Below are positions 15,799 to 23,389 of a stretch of DNA of 44,865 nucleotides, piece after piece; positions within the stretch are counted from its first letter, which is position 1; each line of letters opens with the position of its first letter. Source of the DNA: Deltaproteobacteria bacterium (GTDB lineage: Bacteria; Myxococcota; Myxococcia; Myxococcales; JAHFDP01); contig JAHFDP010000005.1 in assembly GCA_023248955.1 (NCBI GenBank), positions 48,827-93,691 of the forward strand. Direction: 5' to 3'. The notes beneath the pieces are model-generated. The model saw only the letters and a program-made list of their open reading frames with translations, was not told the origin of the DNA and ran no database searches. A program made the position numbers and the translations under genes.

Positions 15799-16589
15799 TT
15801 CTTCTCGTGCGGATGCAGGGCTTCGTCGATTTCGTCGAGCGCTTCGCCGAGCCGCGGACCGGGTCGCAAAATCGCCGGAGAGGCCAGTTGCACCACGCGG
15901 GCGCGCGACAGACCGGGCGGCAATCGAAGCGATTCGGCGGCGTCCGGCGCCACGAGAATCACGTTCGGAGAAAGCGCGACTGCGCGCTCCGCGGCTATCG
16001 TCGGAAACGGCACCGCCGATTCGCCCGCCACATTGTCTGCCCCCGCATCCGCGAGGAGTTCGCCAGCAAACGATCCTTGGCCAGCAACAACGAGTGGCGC
16101 GGTTCCCAAGACCAGCAGCGCACGCACGGGCGAAAGCTTCGCGACGCGCGCACGCACGCGTTCACGGTGCGCCGAAATTTCCGCGGCGATCTGCTCTGCT
16201 TCAACTTTGCGCGCAAGCAGTGCACCCATCGCGCGCACGGTTTCCTGGACGTCGGCCACCGTGTTGAGCTGATACGCAACGACCGACACACCGAGCCGCG
16301 CCAGCACTTCCACCACGCCGCGATTTCCCGGTGACGGCTGCGCAACGAGCAAGTCCGGATGCAGCGCCAGGATCGTCTCGGCCGACGGATCGCTGTAACC
16401 ACCGACGCGCGGCAACTTCGCCACGCGGGGATCGTCGTCGTAGCGCGTGACACCGACGAGCCCCTCGCCAGCACCGAGCGAGAGCACGATCTCCGTGAGG
16501 CTCGGCGCCAGCGTGACGATGCGCCGCGGGTTGGCGCTGGGCGCGGGGCCCAGCGTCAACACCGCGGCAAGGAGAAAACTACTGAGCAT
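15795..16589 (-). CDS. btuF: Periplasmic cobalamin-binding protein (BtuF type)
   Basis: A 264-residue class III (cluster A) solute-binding protein. Signal MLSSFLLAAVLTLGPAPSAN is followed by RRIVTLAPSLTEIVLSLGAG, the standard opening of BtuF/FhuD-type proteins, then VGVTRYDDDP and VGGYSDPSAETILALHPDLL. It has the two-lobed pattern joined by a helix (about 120-150). Start ATG 16587-16589 lies within the end of the propeller lipoprotein gene (11-base overlap). It would pass B12 from the outer-membrane receptor to BtuCD. It appears complete. Confidence 0.88.
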   Translation of the reverse strand: MLSSFLLAAVLTLGPAPSANPRRIVTLAPSLTEIVLSLGAGEGLVGVTRYDDDPRVAKLPRVGGYSDPSAETILALHPDLLVAQPSPGNRGVVEVLARLGVSVVAYQLNTVADVQETVRAMGALLARKVEAEQIAAEISAHRERVRARVAKLSPVRALLVLGTAPLVVAGQGSFAGELLADAGADNVAGESAVPFPTIAAERAVALSPNVILVAPDAAESLRLPPGLSRARVVQLASPAILRPGPRLGEALDEIDEALHPHEKK

Positions 16590-17682
16590 GAAATTCGACG
16601 CGCGCGACTTTGTTCGTCAAGTTTTCCGTGACGTAGAGCACGTCGGGAGCCACGACGGCGAGGTTGTAGGGATTCGATCCGTCCTCGAGGTGGGCCACGG
16701 CGAGGACCCTCAACTTCTCCGGATCGAATTTGACGACGTTGTTGGTTCCAGAATCCACGATGTAAGCGGCGCCGTCCGCAAACACGACCTGCTGCGGCGC
16801 TGCCTTAGCCGTACCACCACCCGTGAGATCAATCGCGCTCTTCGACGTGCTCAGCGTCGCACCCGAAGAAACGCGGTCAACGGAGTTCGCCAAGCTAGAT
16901 GCGACCCAGGTGTCCTTGCCATCCCAGGCGAGGCTGACCGGCCCATCGGAAACCGTGGCGCTGGCGTCCGCAATGGGCTGGCCGGTCACGCGGTTCAACG
17001 CGACGATCTGGTTGGTGTTGAAGCAAGCCGCCAGCAGTTGCGATCCCGTGTCGACGAGATCGGCGACGAAGGCGAGTCCTTTGCTATTCGCCGGGCAAAC
17101 CATAATTGGCGCAGCGCCACCGCGGCCGTTCTGCACGACGTGGCTCACGGCATCGACGCGGAGAAGTCCGCCGCTGGCCGCATCGCCAATGAAAATTTCG
17201 CCACCCGCGCGAACGGCCGTGCCGGGAGCAGCGCCGGTGTCGATGACGATCGCCGTATCCGTGGTCGTATCGTAGATGGCGAGGCCAGCACCGCCAGCCG
17301 CACTTCCCGAGAAATCGCCCGCGCAAGTGATAATCAAGTTCGATCCATCAGCCCGCGCGAATCCAGGATCGCGACAAGCGCCGAGCGAAACGGTCTTCTG
17401 TATTGCATTCGTGATCGGATCGATCACAACGACGAGGCCGGGGCCTCCGGCGGTGTAGTCCGGAGCGAGGTTGGTGAGCACGACGTAGACATTTCCGCCG
17501 ATGGCCGCGATGCCCTGTGGAGCGGATCGGGTGCTCTTCCCGCTGTCTGGTAAGAGCGCCGTGCCACTCGGAAGATCGAGGGTGGACGCGACTTTCCCGG
17601 TCCAGGATTGTGGAGCCGCCGGATTCGAGGTCGTGGTTCCACCACAAGCAGCAACGAGGGCAACGAGACAAATTCGTTTCAT
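16579..17682 (-). CDS. Beta-propeller (YncE-like) lipoprotein in the B12 operon; BtuG-like candidate
   Basis: A 367-residue predicted lipoprotein: MKRICLVALVAACGG has the lipidated Cys at residue 13. The mature protein shows repeated propeller blades, for example GNVYVVLTNLAP, GGEIFIGDAASGGLLRVDA, DTWVASSLANSVDRV, GAAYIVDSGTNNVVKFDP and DVLYVTENLTNKVARVEF. The gene lies between the BtuB receptor and btuF, with an ATGA overlap, under the cobalamin riboswitch. In Bacteroides a surface beta-propeller lipoprotein, BtuG, binds B12 very tightly and hands it to BtuB; the same position and fold suggest a comparable job here. Sequence homology to BtuG itself cannot be judged by eye, and an unrelated propeller is possible. 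Confidence 0.75.
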   Translation of the reverse strand: MKRICLVALVAACGGTTTSNPAAPQSWTGKVASTLDLPSGTALLPDSGKSTRSAPQGIAAIGGNVYVVLTNLAPDYTAGGPGLVVVIDPITNAIQKTVSLGACRDPGFARADGSNLIITCAGDFSGSAAGGAGLAIYDTTTDTAIVIDTGAAPGTAVRAGGEIFIGDAASGGLLRVDAVSHVVQNGRGGAAPIMVCPANSKGLAFVADLVDTGSQLLAACFNTNQIVALNRVTGQPIADASATVSDGPVSLAWDGKDTWVASSLANSVDRVSSGATLSTSKSAIDLTGGGTAKAAPQQVVFADGAAYIVDSGTNNVVKFDPEKLRVLAVAHLEDGSNPYNLAVVAPDVLYVTENLTNKVARVEFHAQ

Positions 17683-19628
17683 GACGATTCCTTTTCGGTT
17701 GGAGTTGACGACTCCCAGCGAAGCGTCGCATTCACGGCGCGGCCAGGAAGGGGATAGCCAGAGATCTCTTCGAGCGTCTGTTGGTCGAGCAAGTTGGAGA
17801 CCTCGGCGCCGATCCAAAAACCGGCACCAAGGCGAATGGATGCGCCCGCGTTCACGAGGGTGCGGGTGGCGAGAAAAACGGTTGCGGCGCGGTTCACCGG
17901 CGTGCGCGATTGTGCGGACAATTCGGCGAACGCGCGGAGACGGTCGCCCTCCCAACCCGCGCGCCCAAGGAAACCGTGCGGCGTTCGGTAGGGCACGGGA
18001 TTTCCGTGCACGCCGGCAAGATCGATCTCATTGCGCGAAACGAGGAGTGCGTAGCCAAGCTTGGCGCGAAGTGCGCGGCGACGAAAATGCGCAGCGACCT
18101 CGCCGCCCCAGAGCGTGGCGCCGGGGAGATTGAATGGGCGCACTCGCGCCGGCGGGTAGAGCTCGTAAAGAATGAGGTCGCGGTAGCGCGTCCAAAAAGC
18201 ATCGGCGGAGAGCGAAACCATCCCGAAGCGCCACGTCGCACCACCGTCCATTCCAACGTTGCGTTCGGGCACGAGATCAGGATTCGGGGTGAGCGGACCG
18301 GACGCGTAGTAGAGCTCGAAGAAACTGGGCGCGCGGCGACCGGCACCGCCACCGATGCGAAACTCGAGGGCGCTATCGGGACGAATCACTAATCCCGCCC
18401 GTGGGCTCACGCCGCCAAAATCGCCTTGGCGTTCCGCGCGGACCGCTGCGATGAAAAGAAGCGGATCGAACATGCGCCATTCCCACCCGCCGCCGACAGC
18501 TACGGAAGCGCGAGCCGGATCGCCAAATGCCGCCGAGAGTAGTGACTCGCGCGCACCGTCAATTGTGAAGCGAAAAAGATGACGCTGGGCGGCCTGCCAA
18601 GACGAGTGAAAACGAACGCCGGCGTCACGCTCAAGTGCATCGAGCGGAAAATCACCACCGCGTACCGATCTGTTGTCCCGTCGGAAATAGATCATCGTTT
18701 CGGCATCGAGCGTGTTCCAAGATCCTGCGGCGCGCGCCGATGCGTTGAGGTTGCCTTCATTTTCCCGAGCGCTGCTCGGTAAAGCTCCACGCGGCGAGGG
18801 AAGCCCTCGATCAAGGAAGGTCGATTGAACCAAGACGCCTGCCGAAATTCCGTCGTTTTCGAAGATGGCCTTGCCGAGCACGGCTGCGCGCGAAGCGTCC
18901 GCTCCCTGGCGTATCGTAGTCACGTCAGCGGCCGAACCGGGAAGCTCCGGCGTTGGATCGTAGCGGTAGGGAAAATCTCCAGCCGTACGAAAAAAGTCGG
19001 CGGCAGCGAGCCATCTCCACTGACCGCTAGCTCCTACGACGCTCCCGGAAAGCGCGCCCGTTCCGAATGATCCAATCGAGATCGCAGAGTCGATCGCAAC
19101 GGGAACGACGGACCGACGCGTGACGAGCACGACGGCTCCGCCCATCGCCCCTGCACCGTAAAGAGCGCCTACCGGACCACGAATCACATCCACGCGGTCA
19201 AGGAACCCGGCGGGCAACGCGGAAAGATCAACTCCGCCACCAATAGCGCCGGTAATTGGAAAGCCATCGAGCAACACGACGACTTCGTCGCTCGAGGAGC
19301 CGCGAATTGTGGCGGTCGATGCAGCTCCCGGCCCTCCGAATCCCCGCACGCCTGCGCCCGGGACTTGTGCGACCAGATCTTCGATCGTCCGAAGTCCGCC
19401 AGTCAGGTTCACGTCAACCGATTCCGACGACGCTGTTGGATCGATCCCTGCGTGCGTTCGTGGTGCACGAATGACCACGGGCGGCAGCACGAACGCCGGC
19501 CGTTCGTCTCCGGACGTCGCTGGCTCACCGGCCATGGCCATCTGGGCGCAGCCAAGCCAAACCACGAGCCCGATGGCGTTGAAACGTTTCGCTAATGCGC
19601 CCGTTCGGGCGAAATCGTACGGCGGCAG
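17679..19628 (-). CDS. btuB: TonB-dependent vitamin B12 receptor (BtuB type)
   Basis: About 649 residues. After a signal peptide (VVWLGCAQMAMA) comes the TonB-box region (PPVVIRAPRTHAG), the plug domain (TIEDLVAQVPGAGVRGFGG, TIRGSSSDEVVVLLDGFPI, RVDVIRGPVGALYGAGAMGG) and a 22-strand barrel of usual length. The first barrel strands, RIGGGAGRRAPSFFELYYA and the end of the protein (LPGRAVNATLRWESS) are typical. The start is unusual: no ATG, GTG or TTG gives a full signal peptide below the riboswitch, but a CTG at 19626-19628 with AGAGG seven bases upstream does; a GTG at 19565 would leave too short a signal. It heads the operon and its stop overlaps the propeller gene (ATGA). Confidence 0.88.
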   Translation of the reverse strand: MPPYDFARTGALAKRFNAIGLVVWLGCAQMAMAGEPATSGDERPAFVLPPVVIRAPRTHAGIDPTASSESVDVNLTGGLRTIEDLVAQVPGAGVRGFGGPGAASTATIRGSSSDEVVVLLDGFPITGAIGGGVDLSALPAGFLDRVDVIRGPVGALYGAGAMGGAVVLVTRRSVVPVAIDSAISIGSFGTGALSGSVVGASGQWRWLAAADFFRTAGDFPYRYDPTPELPGSAADVTTIRQGADASRAAVLGKAIFENDGISAGVLVQSTFLDRGLPSPRGALPSSARENEGNLNASARAAGSWNTLDAETMIYFRRDNRSVRGGDFPLDALERDAGVRFHSSWQAAQRHLFRFTIDGARESLLSAAFGDPARASVAVGGGWEWRMFDPLLFIAAVRAERQGDFGGVSPRAGLVIRPDSALEFRIGGGAGRRAPSFFELYYASGPLTPNPDLVPERNVGMDGGATWRFGMVSLSADAFWTRYRDLILYELYPPARVRPFNLPGATLWGGEVAAHFRRRALRAKLGYALLVSRNEIDLAGVHGNPVPYRTPHGFLGRAGWEGDRLRAFAELSAQSRTPVNRAATVFLATRTLVNAGASIRLGAGFWIGAEVSNLLDQQTLEEISGYPLPGRAVNATLRWESSTPTEKESS

Positions 19629-19708
19629 GGCGTACCTCTTTCTCTCGAAGAGGAAAAAGCCCGCGACCCCAGCCGCCGCACCATGCGTCGGCCGAGATCG
19701 CAAATGGA

Positions 19709-19900
19709 TCGATGGGCAGGTCTCCTGGCTCCCAGGTCTGCCGCTCCAAAACTTCAGAGCTGCGCGCTCCACCTCGCCTTCCCCGCCTCTCTAGGCGAGT
19801 GGAGTCGAGAGCGGTGCTGCCTGGCTACAGTGGCGGGACCGCGCCGGCTTCAGCACCGGCTTCCCTTGAAATCCGATTTCGCAACCGGATCACCCATCGA
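19709..19900 (-). promoter_or_regulatory. Cobalamin (AdoCbl/B12) riboswitch of the btu operon
   Basis: On the minus strand the aptamer has the conserved core GGGAAGCCGGTG, then the CGGCGCGGTCCCGCCACTGT block (B12 box, about 19820-19845), and the 3' AGCCAGGAGACCTGCC element (about 19714-19730). The closing P1 stem is UCGAUGGGU (19892-19900) with GCCCAUCGA (19709-19717). Length 192 nucleotides. The downstream leader (19629-19708) contains a hairpin CCTCTT/AAGAGG that could serve as the expression platform just before the btuB start. When B12 is plentiful such elements shut off translation or transcription of the uptake genes. Confidence 0.93.
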
Positions 19901-19911
19901 AATGTCGCCGA

Positions 19912-19940
19912 CGCTTACGCTCGAGGATTGTCGCTGTCAA
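19912..19940 (-). promoter_or_regulatory. Promoter of the B12 operon
   Basis: On the minus strand, TTGACA (19940-19935), a 17-base spacer and TAAGCG (19917-19912). Transcription would begin near 19905, directly before the first base of the riboswitch P1 stem at 19900, so the positions fit well. The -35 box is a perfect consensus and the -10 box is weak. Confidence 0.6.
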
Positions 19941-19950
19941 CCGAACAAGG

Positions 19951-20280
19951 TCATTGCGGCTCCCTTTTCGTTGGAAGAACAACAGCAGAACGGACCGGCG
20001 AAGGGCGTGCTGTCAGGTGAGCACGCAGTCGCCGCGTGAGGCTCCGCCCGAATCCGCGAACATGCACCAGCTCATCCGGCGAACCAAACGCGTGCTCCTT
20101 GCGACGCTCGACGACAGCACGCGCTCGCTTAAGACCAACACCGGGCAAACGCATGAGCTGGGCTTCAGTTGCACTGTTGATGTCGATCGTTTCGCTTTCG
20201 GCGAGCGGCGTCTTCGTCTTGGCGTGCGCAGCCGCCGAGAATCCTATCAAGGCCAGCGCAGCCACCACGGCGCAGCGCAT
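19951..20280 (-). CDS. Exported helix-hairpin-helix (ComEA-like) protein
   Basis: A 109-residue protein with a signal peptide (MRCAVVAALALIGFSAAAHA) followed by a single ComEA-type helix-hairpin-helix repeat: IDINSATEAQLMRLPGVGLK, RARAVVERRKE, FGSPDELVHVRGFG. Such proteins bind double-stranded DNA in the periplasm during natural transformation, though short stand-alone copies occur in many genomes without competence genes. ATG at 20278-20280 lies one base after the stop of the preceding small gene, so the two are coupled. No other competence genes are in the window. Confidence 0.85.
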   Translation of the reverse strand: MRCAVVAALALIGFSAAAHAKTKTPLAESETIDINSATEAQLMRLPGVGLKRARAVVERRKEHAFGSPDELVHVRGFGRSLTRRLRAHLTARPSPVRSAVVLPTKREPQ

Positions 20281-20281
20281 C

Positions 20282-20497
20282 TCAGGCTCCCCCGACGAAA
20301 GCAGGCGCCATTGCGTCCGCGCGCTTTTCCGCCCGTTCCTTAAGGCGAAGTCGCCCATTTAAGGGAAAGGTATCGACAAACACTTCTATCGTGTTGTCTG
20401 GCTTAACGAAGGCGTATCCGACGCGATTGAAAAACGGCTCACGGCCATCTTTTTCGGAAATCGAAAACACGCCATACATCTTCTTCGGCTCGCTCAT
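20282..20497 (-). CDS. Small conserved protein of unknown function, upstream of comEA
   Basis: A 71-residue soluble protein, MSEPKKMYGVFSISEKDG then REPFFNRVGYAFVKPDNTIE and VFVDTFPLNGRLRLKERAEK. I recall this short family (a beta-rich pattern with WNRVG or FNRVG and LPLNGKLHIR) in other deltaproteobacteria, sometimes next to ComEA; no function is assigned. ATG 20495-20497 is selected because GGAGGAG precedes it; the ORF is open 31 codons further. It ends one base before the ComEA start. A possible operator lies about 100 bases upstream (20598-20631). Confidence 0.7.
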   Translation of the reverse strand: MSEPKKMYGVFSISEKDGREPFFNRVGYAFVKPDNTIEVFVDTFPLNGRLRLKERAEKRADAMAPAFVGGA

Positions 20498-20597
20498 CTT
20501 CTCCTCCGTAGGCGCCCAAATGGCGCGCGGAGAAATAAGAGCAGCGTTCATGCCAAAGCGTTCTCGGAGTGCGGGAGAACTTTGAACCACTTTGACG

Positions 20598-20631
20598 TCT
20601 CAAATTGAGATTCGAACGAATCAAAATGAGA
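20598..20631. promoter_or_regulatory. Imperfect 34-bp dyad, candidate operator
   Basis: TCTCAAATTGAGA (20598-20610) is a perfect palindrome around a central A, and the adjoining GATTCG-AA-CGAATC is another; the outer TCTCA and TGAGA also pair with each other, so a nested dyad covers 34 bases. It lies in the 142-base gap between two same-strand genes. It lacks the run of T expected of a terminator, so an operator is more likely. No regulator is known. Confidence 0.4.
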
Positions 20632-20639
20632 CCCCGAAT

Positions 20640-20933
20640 CTAGTGGATCCCGAGTTGCTCCGTCTCCGGCCCGCTAATATCGATCTCCCCAAACTTGGCC
20701 TCGAACTTGCTGATGTTGTCCTGCATGGCTGCAACAAGGCGCTTCACATGCTTGGGGCTCGTAATGATCCGCGTTCGGACTTTGGCCTTGGGCTGCTGGG
20801 GCTGGATGTAGATGAAATCCAACGTAAACTCGGTTTCAGAGTGATTGACCATCGCCATGTTGACGTAAATCCCTTGGGCGATGTCGTCATCGAGTTGAAC
20901 TTGAAGTTGAACGGGCTTGTTTTCGTCGGCCAT
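20640..20933 (-). CDS. DUF3467 family protein
   Basis: A 97-residue soluble protein, MADENKPVQLQVQLDDDIAQ ... GIYVNMAMVNHSETEFTLDF ... KVRTRIITSPKHVKRLVAAM, which fits the DUF3467 pattern (YVN..M..HS..EF.LDF, SP.H.KR). Family members are small bacterial and archaeal proteins of unknown function, often single genes. Start ATG 20931-20933 has AGAGAG upstream. It is divergent from the esterase gene across a 140-base gap in which I see no further feature. Confidence 0.9.
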   Translation of the reverse strand: MADENKPVQLQVQLDDDIAQGIYVNMAMVNHSETEFTLDFIYIQPQQPKAKVRTRIITSPKHVKRLVAAMQDNISKFEAKFGEIDISGPETEQLGIH

Positions 20934-21073
20934 GGGAGTCTCTCTTTGCTTGAAATGAATGCGAACGGCGAAGTTATGAGCACGAGGCTAAGGCGGCAAT
21001 GCGGGATACCAGAGGGAGAGCGGTCGTCAACTAATCCAGACAAGCGGGCAAAGCTAGTCGGCGAGTGTGACCC

Positions 21074-21871
21074 GTGGTAGTCGCCCGTTCGATGGTCGCG
21101 CTCGGTGCGGAAGCTTTCGATCTCGGCGAACAACAGGGAGCCGGTAGCGTTTTGCTCCTGCATGGGCTCACGGGATCTCCAGCGGAAATGCGCCCGATCG
21201 GAGAGGCGCTTGCGAGGGCGGGACACCGGGCTGTGTGCCCGCTCCTCCCCGGGCACGGAACGACTCCTCTCGAACTGAACAACGTCAGCGCAGTCGACAT
21301 GAGGGCAGCGGCGGAGCGCGCACTCCAATCGCTGGGACCCGGGCGACATGCCGTTTGTGGCCTCTCCATGGGAGCACTCCTAGCGCTTGGACTTGCGGCA
21401 CATCACTCTGAAATTCGAGGCATCGTGACCATGGCGCCGCCCTTTGTTCCGGCCGGGCGAACCTGGGGCTTCGTCAATGTCCTCGGAAGGCTCCGGATTC
21501 CGAAGCGCTTTGGTCTTCTCCTCCGGAAAGGCAAGAGTGTCGAGCGGCCTGGGACCTACCTAGCGGTTCCGTTACGCTGGGGACGAGAGCTGCGATGTCT
21601 AATCGAACAAGCCCGAATCGATGCCAATCGCATTACGATGCCAGCACTGGTCCTGCATGGCGAAAAGGACGACGCGGCAGATCCGAGAGGTTCTCGTCAG
21701 CTTATGGCGCTGCTGCCCTCCACGACCTCCCGCCTTCTTTTTTTCCCTGGCGCCGGTCATGTGCTGCCGCTCAGCTCCGAGGCGGAGAACGTCTGTTCTG
21801 AAATTGTCCGTTTTGCAACTGAGGGTTTTCTTGATTCTAAAACGCCCATCCATCCGCACGGGAGTTCCTAA
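21074..21871 (+). CDS. Alpha/beta hydrolase (carboxylesterase or monoacylglycerol lipase-like)
   Basis: A 265-residue serine hydrolase. The oxyanion-hole motif LLLHGLTGSP (27-36), nucleophile elbow GLSMGA, acid motif LVLHGEKDDAADP and catalytic His in GAGHVLPL are in the expected order for Est30/monoacylglycerol-lipase-like enzymes. It has no signal peptide and is probably cytoplasmic. The start is GTG 21074 or ATG 21092; neither has a clear Shine-Dalgarno sequence. Its stop overlaps the glpK start (TAATG), which implies a role in lipid breakdown releasing glycerol for the kinase. That metabolic link is inferred from the arrangement. Confidence 0.85.
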   Translation: MVVARSMVALGAEAFDLGEQQGAGSVLLLHGLTGSPAEMRPIGEALARAGHRAVCPLLPGHGTTPLELNNVSAVDMRAAAERALQSLGPGRHAVCGLSMGALLALGLAAHHSEIRGIVTMAPPFVPAGRTWGFVNVLGRLRIPKRFGLLLRKGKSVERPGTYLAVPLRWGRELRCLIEQARIDANRITMPALVLHGEKDDAADPRGSRQLMALLPSTTSRLLFFPGAGHVLPLSSEAENVCSEIVRFATEGFLDSKTPIHPHGSS

Positions 21872-23349
21872 TGGGAAGCTACATCCTGTCCATTGATCAA
21901 GGAACAACGGGAACGACGGCGCTCCTCCTCGACAAACGACTCAATATCAAGGCGCGGGTCAATCGCGAATTTCGGCAACTGTTTCCAAAACCAGGATGGG
22001 TGGAGCACGACTTCGAAGACATCTGGATGAGCACGCAGCACGTGATTATTAAGGTGCTCGCCGAAGCTGGCATTCACGCCAAATCGCTTCACGCTATCGG
22101 CATCACCAACCAGCGCGAAACAACCGTCCTCTGGGACCGGCGAACCGGAAAGCCGATTCACAATGCCATCGTCTGGCAATGCCGGAGGACCGCTGATCAG
22201 TGTGCAGCGCTCAAGTCGGCGGGTAAAGAACCTCTCGTGCGTGACCGAACTGGGCTCGTCTTAGATCCCTATTTCTCGGCAACCAAAATCCGGTGGCTCC
22301 TTGAAAACGTGAAAGGAGCCGAAGCGCGCGCGCGGCGCGGAGAACTCGCTTTCGGCACTATCGACAGCGCACTCGTCAGTCGCCTAAGCAAACATTCCGC
22401 GCACATCACGGACGTTACGAATGCCTCCCGCACGTTACTTATGGATTTGCGCAAGCTCTCCTGGAGTGATGAGCTATGCGATCTTTTCGGCGTCCCGAAA
22501 GAGATCCTCCCCGAGATTCGCGGCTCCTCGGGAGTCGTCGCGCAGACGAAGGGCGTTAAGGGACTTCCCGACGGCATTCCCATTGCGGGAATCGCCGGTG
22601 ATCAGCAAGCGGCGCTGGTTGGCCAGGCCTGCTTCACGCCTGGCGAGGCCAAATGTACCTATGGAACCGGAGCGTTCCTGCTGATGAATGTCGGCCGAAG
22701 CCCCGTGGCATCCGCTTCGGGACTTCTATCGACAGTGGCCTGGCGCATTGGCGATGAGGTCGCTTATGCGCTCGAGGGAAGCGCTTTCATTGCTGGTGCG
22801 GCCGTGCAGTGGCTACGCGACGGGCTCGGCCTGATCCAGAAATCTTCAGACATCGAGGCGCTCGCCAGAACGGTGCCGCATTCGAACGGCGTGGTCTTCG
22901 TTCCAGCGCTGGCCGGTCTTGGTGCGCCCTACTGGCGGCCGCAAGCGCGCGGGCTCTTTGCGGGTATCGATCGCGGAACCAAGCGCGGCCACTTGGCGCG
23001 GGCGGTCCTTGAAGGAATCGCTTTTCAGATCCACGATCTCGTCACTGCGATGGAAAAAGATGCGGGCCAAGCCCTTCCCGCTTTTCGCGTGGACGGTGGC
23101 GCCTCGATGAACGATCTGCTCATGCAGTTTCAATCCGATCTGCTGGGAGTTCCCATCGAACGACCGCGCATGATCGAAACAACCGCTCTTGGCGCGGCTT
23201 TTCTGGCCGGGTTGGGAACCGGTTTTTGGAGCTCCAAAGAAGAGATCCGGAAAACCTGGAAAGTGGGAAAGCGATTTATGCCGAGAATGAAAGTCGAAGA
23301 ACGCGAGACGCATCTCGCGCGATGGAAGGAAATGGTTGCTCGAGCGTGA
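21871..23349 (+). CDS. glpK: Glycerol kinase
   Basis: A 492-residue FGGY kinase that phosphorylates glycerol to sn-glycerol 3-phosphate. The N-terminal ATP site SIDQGTTGTTALL (7-19), glycerol-contact HNAIVWQCRRT, the GIAGDQQAALVGQ loop, CTYGTGAFLLMN and the C-terminal VDGGASMNDLLMQFQSD stretch match GlpK rather than xylulose or fuculose kinases. ATG at 21871 overlaps the esterase stop by one base, with GGGAG before it. No glycerol facilitator or dehydrogenase is adjacent, so uptake must be coded elsewhere. Confidence 0.95.
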   Translation: MGSYILSIDQGTTGTTALLLDKRLNIKARVNREFRQLFPKPGWVEHDFEDIWMSTQHVIIKVLAEAGIHAKSLHAIGITNQRETTVLWDRRTGKPIHNAIVWQCRRTADQCAALKSAGKEPLVRDRTGLVLDPYFSATKIRWLLENVKGAEARARRGELAFGTIDSALVSRLSKHSAHITDVTNASRTLLMDLRKLSWSDELCDLFGVPKEILPEIRGSSGVVAQTKGVKGLPDGIPIAGIAGDQQAALVGQACFTPGEAKCTYGTGAFLLMNVGRSPVASASGLLSTVAWRIGDEVAYALEGSAFIAGAAVQWLRDGLGLIQKSSDIEALARTVPHSNGVVFVPALAGLGAPYWRPQARGLFAGIDRGTKRGHLARAVLEGIAFQIHDLVTAMEKDAGQALPAFRVDGGASMNDLLMQFQSDLLGVPIERPRMIETTALGAAFLAGLGTGFWSSKEEIRKTWKVGKRFMPRMKVEERETHLARWKEMVARA

Positions 23350-23389
23350 TAGCAGGGTGCGAATCAACCACCGGTCCGCCAATCGAACC

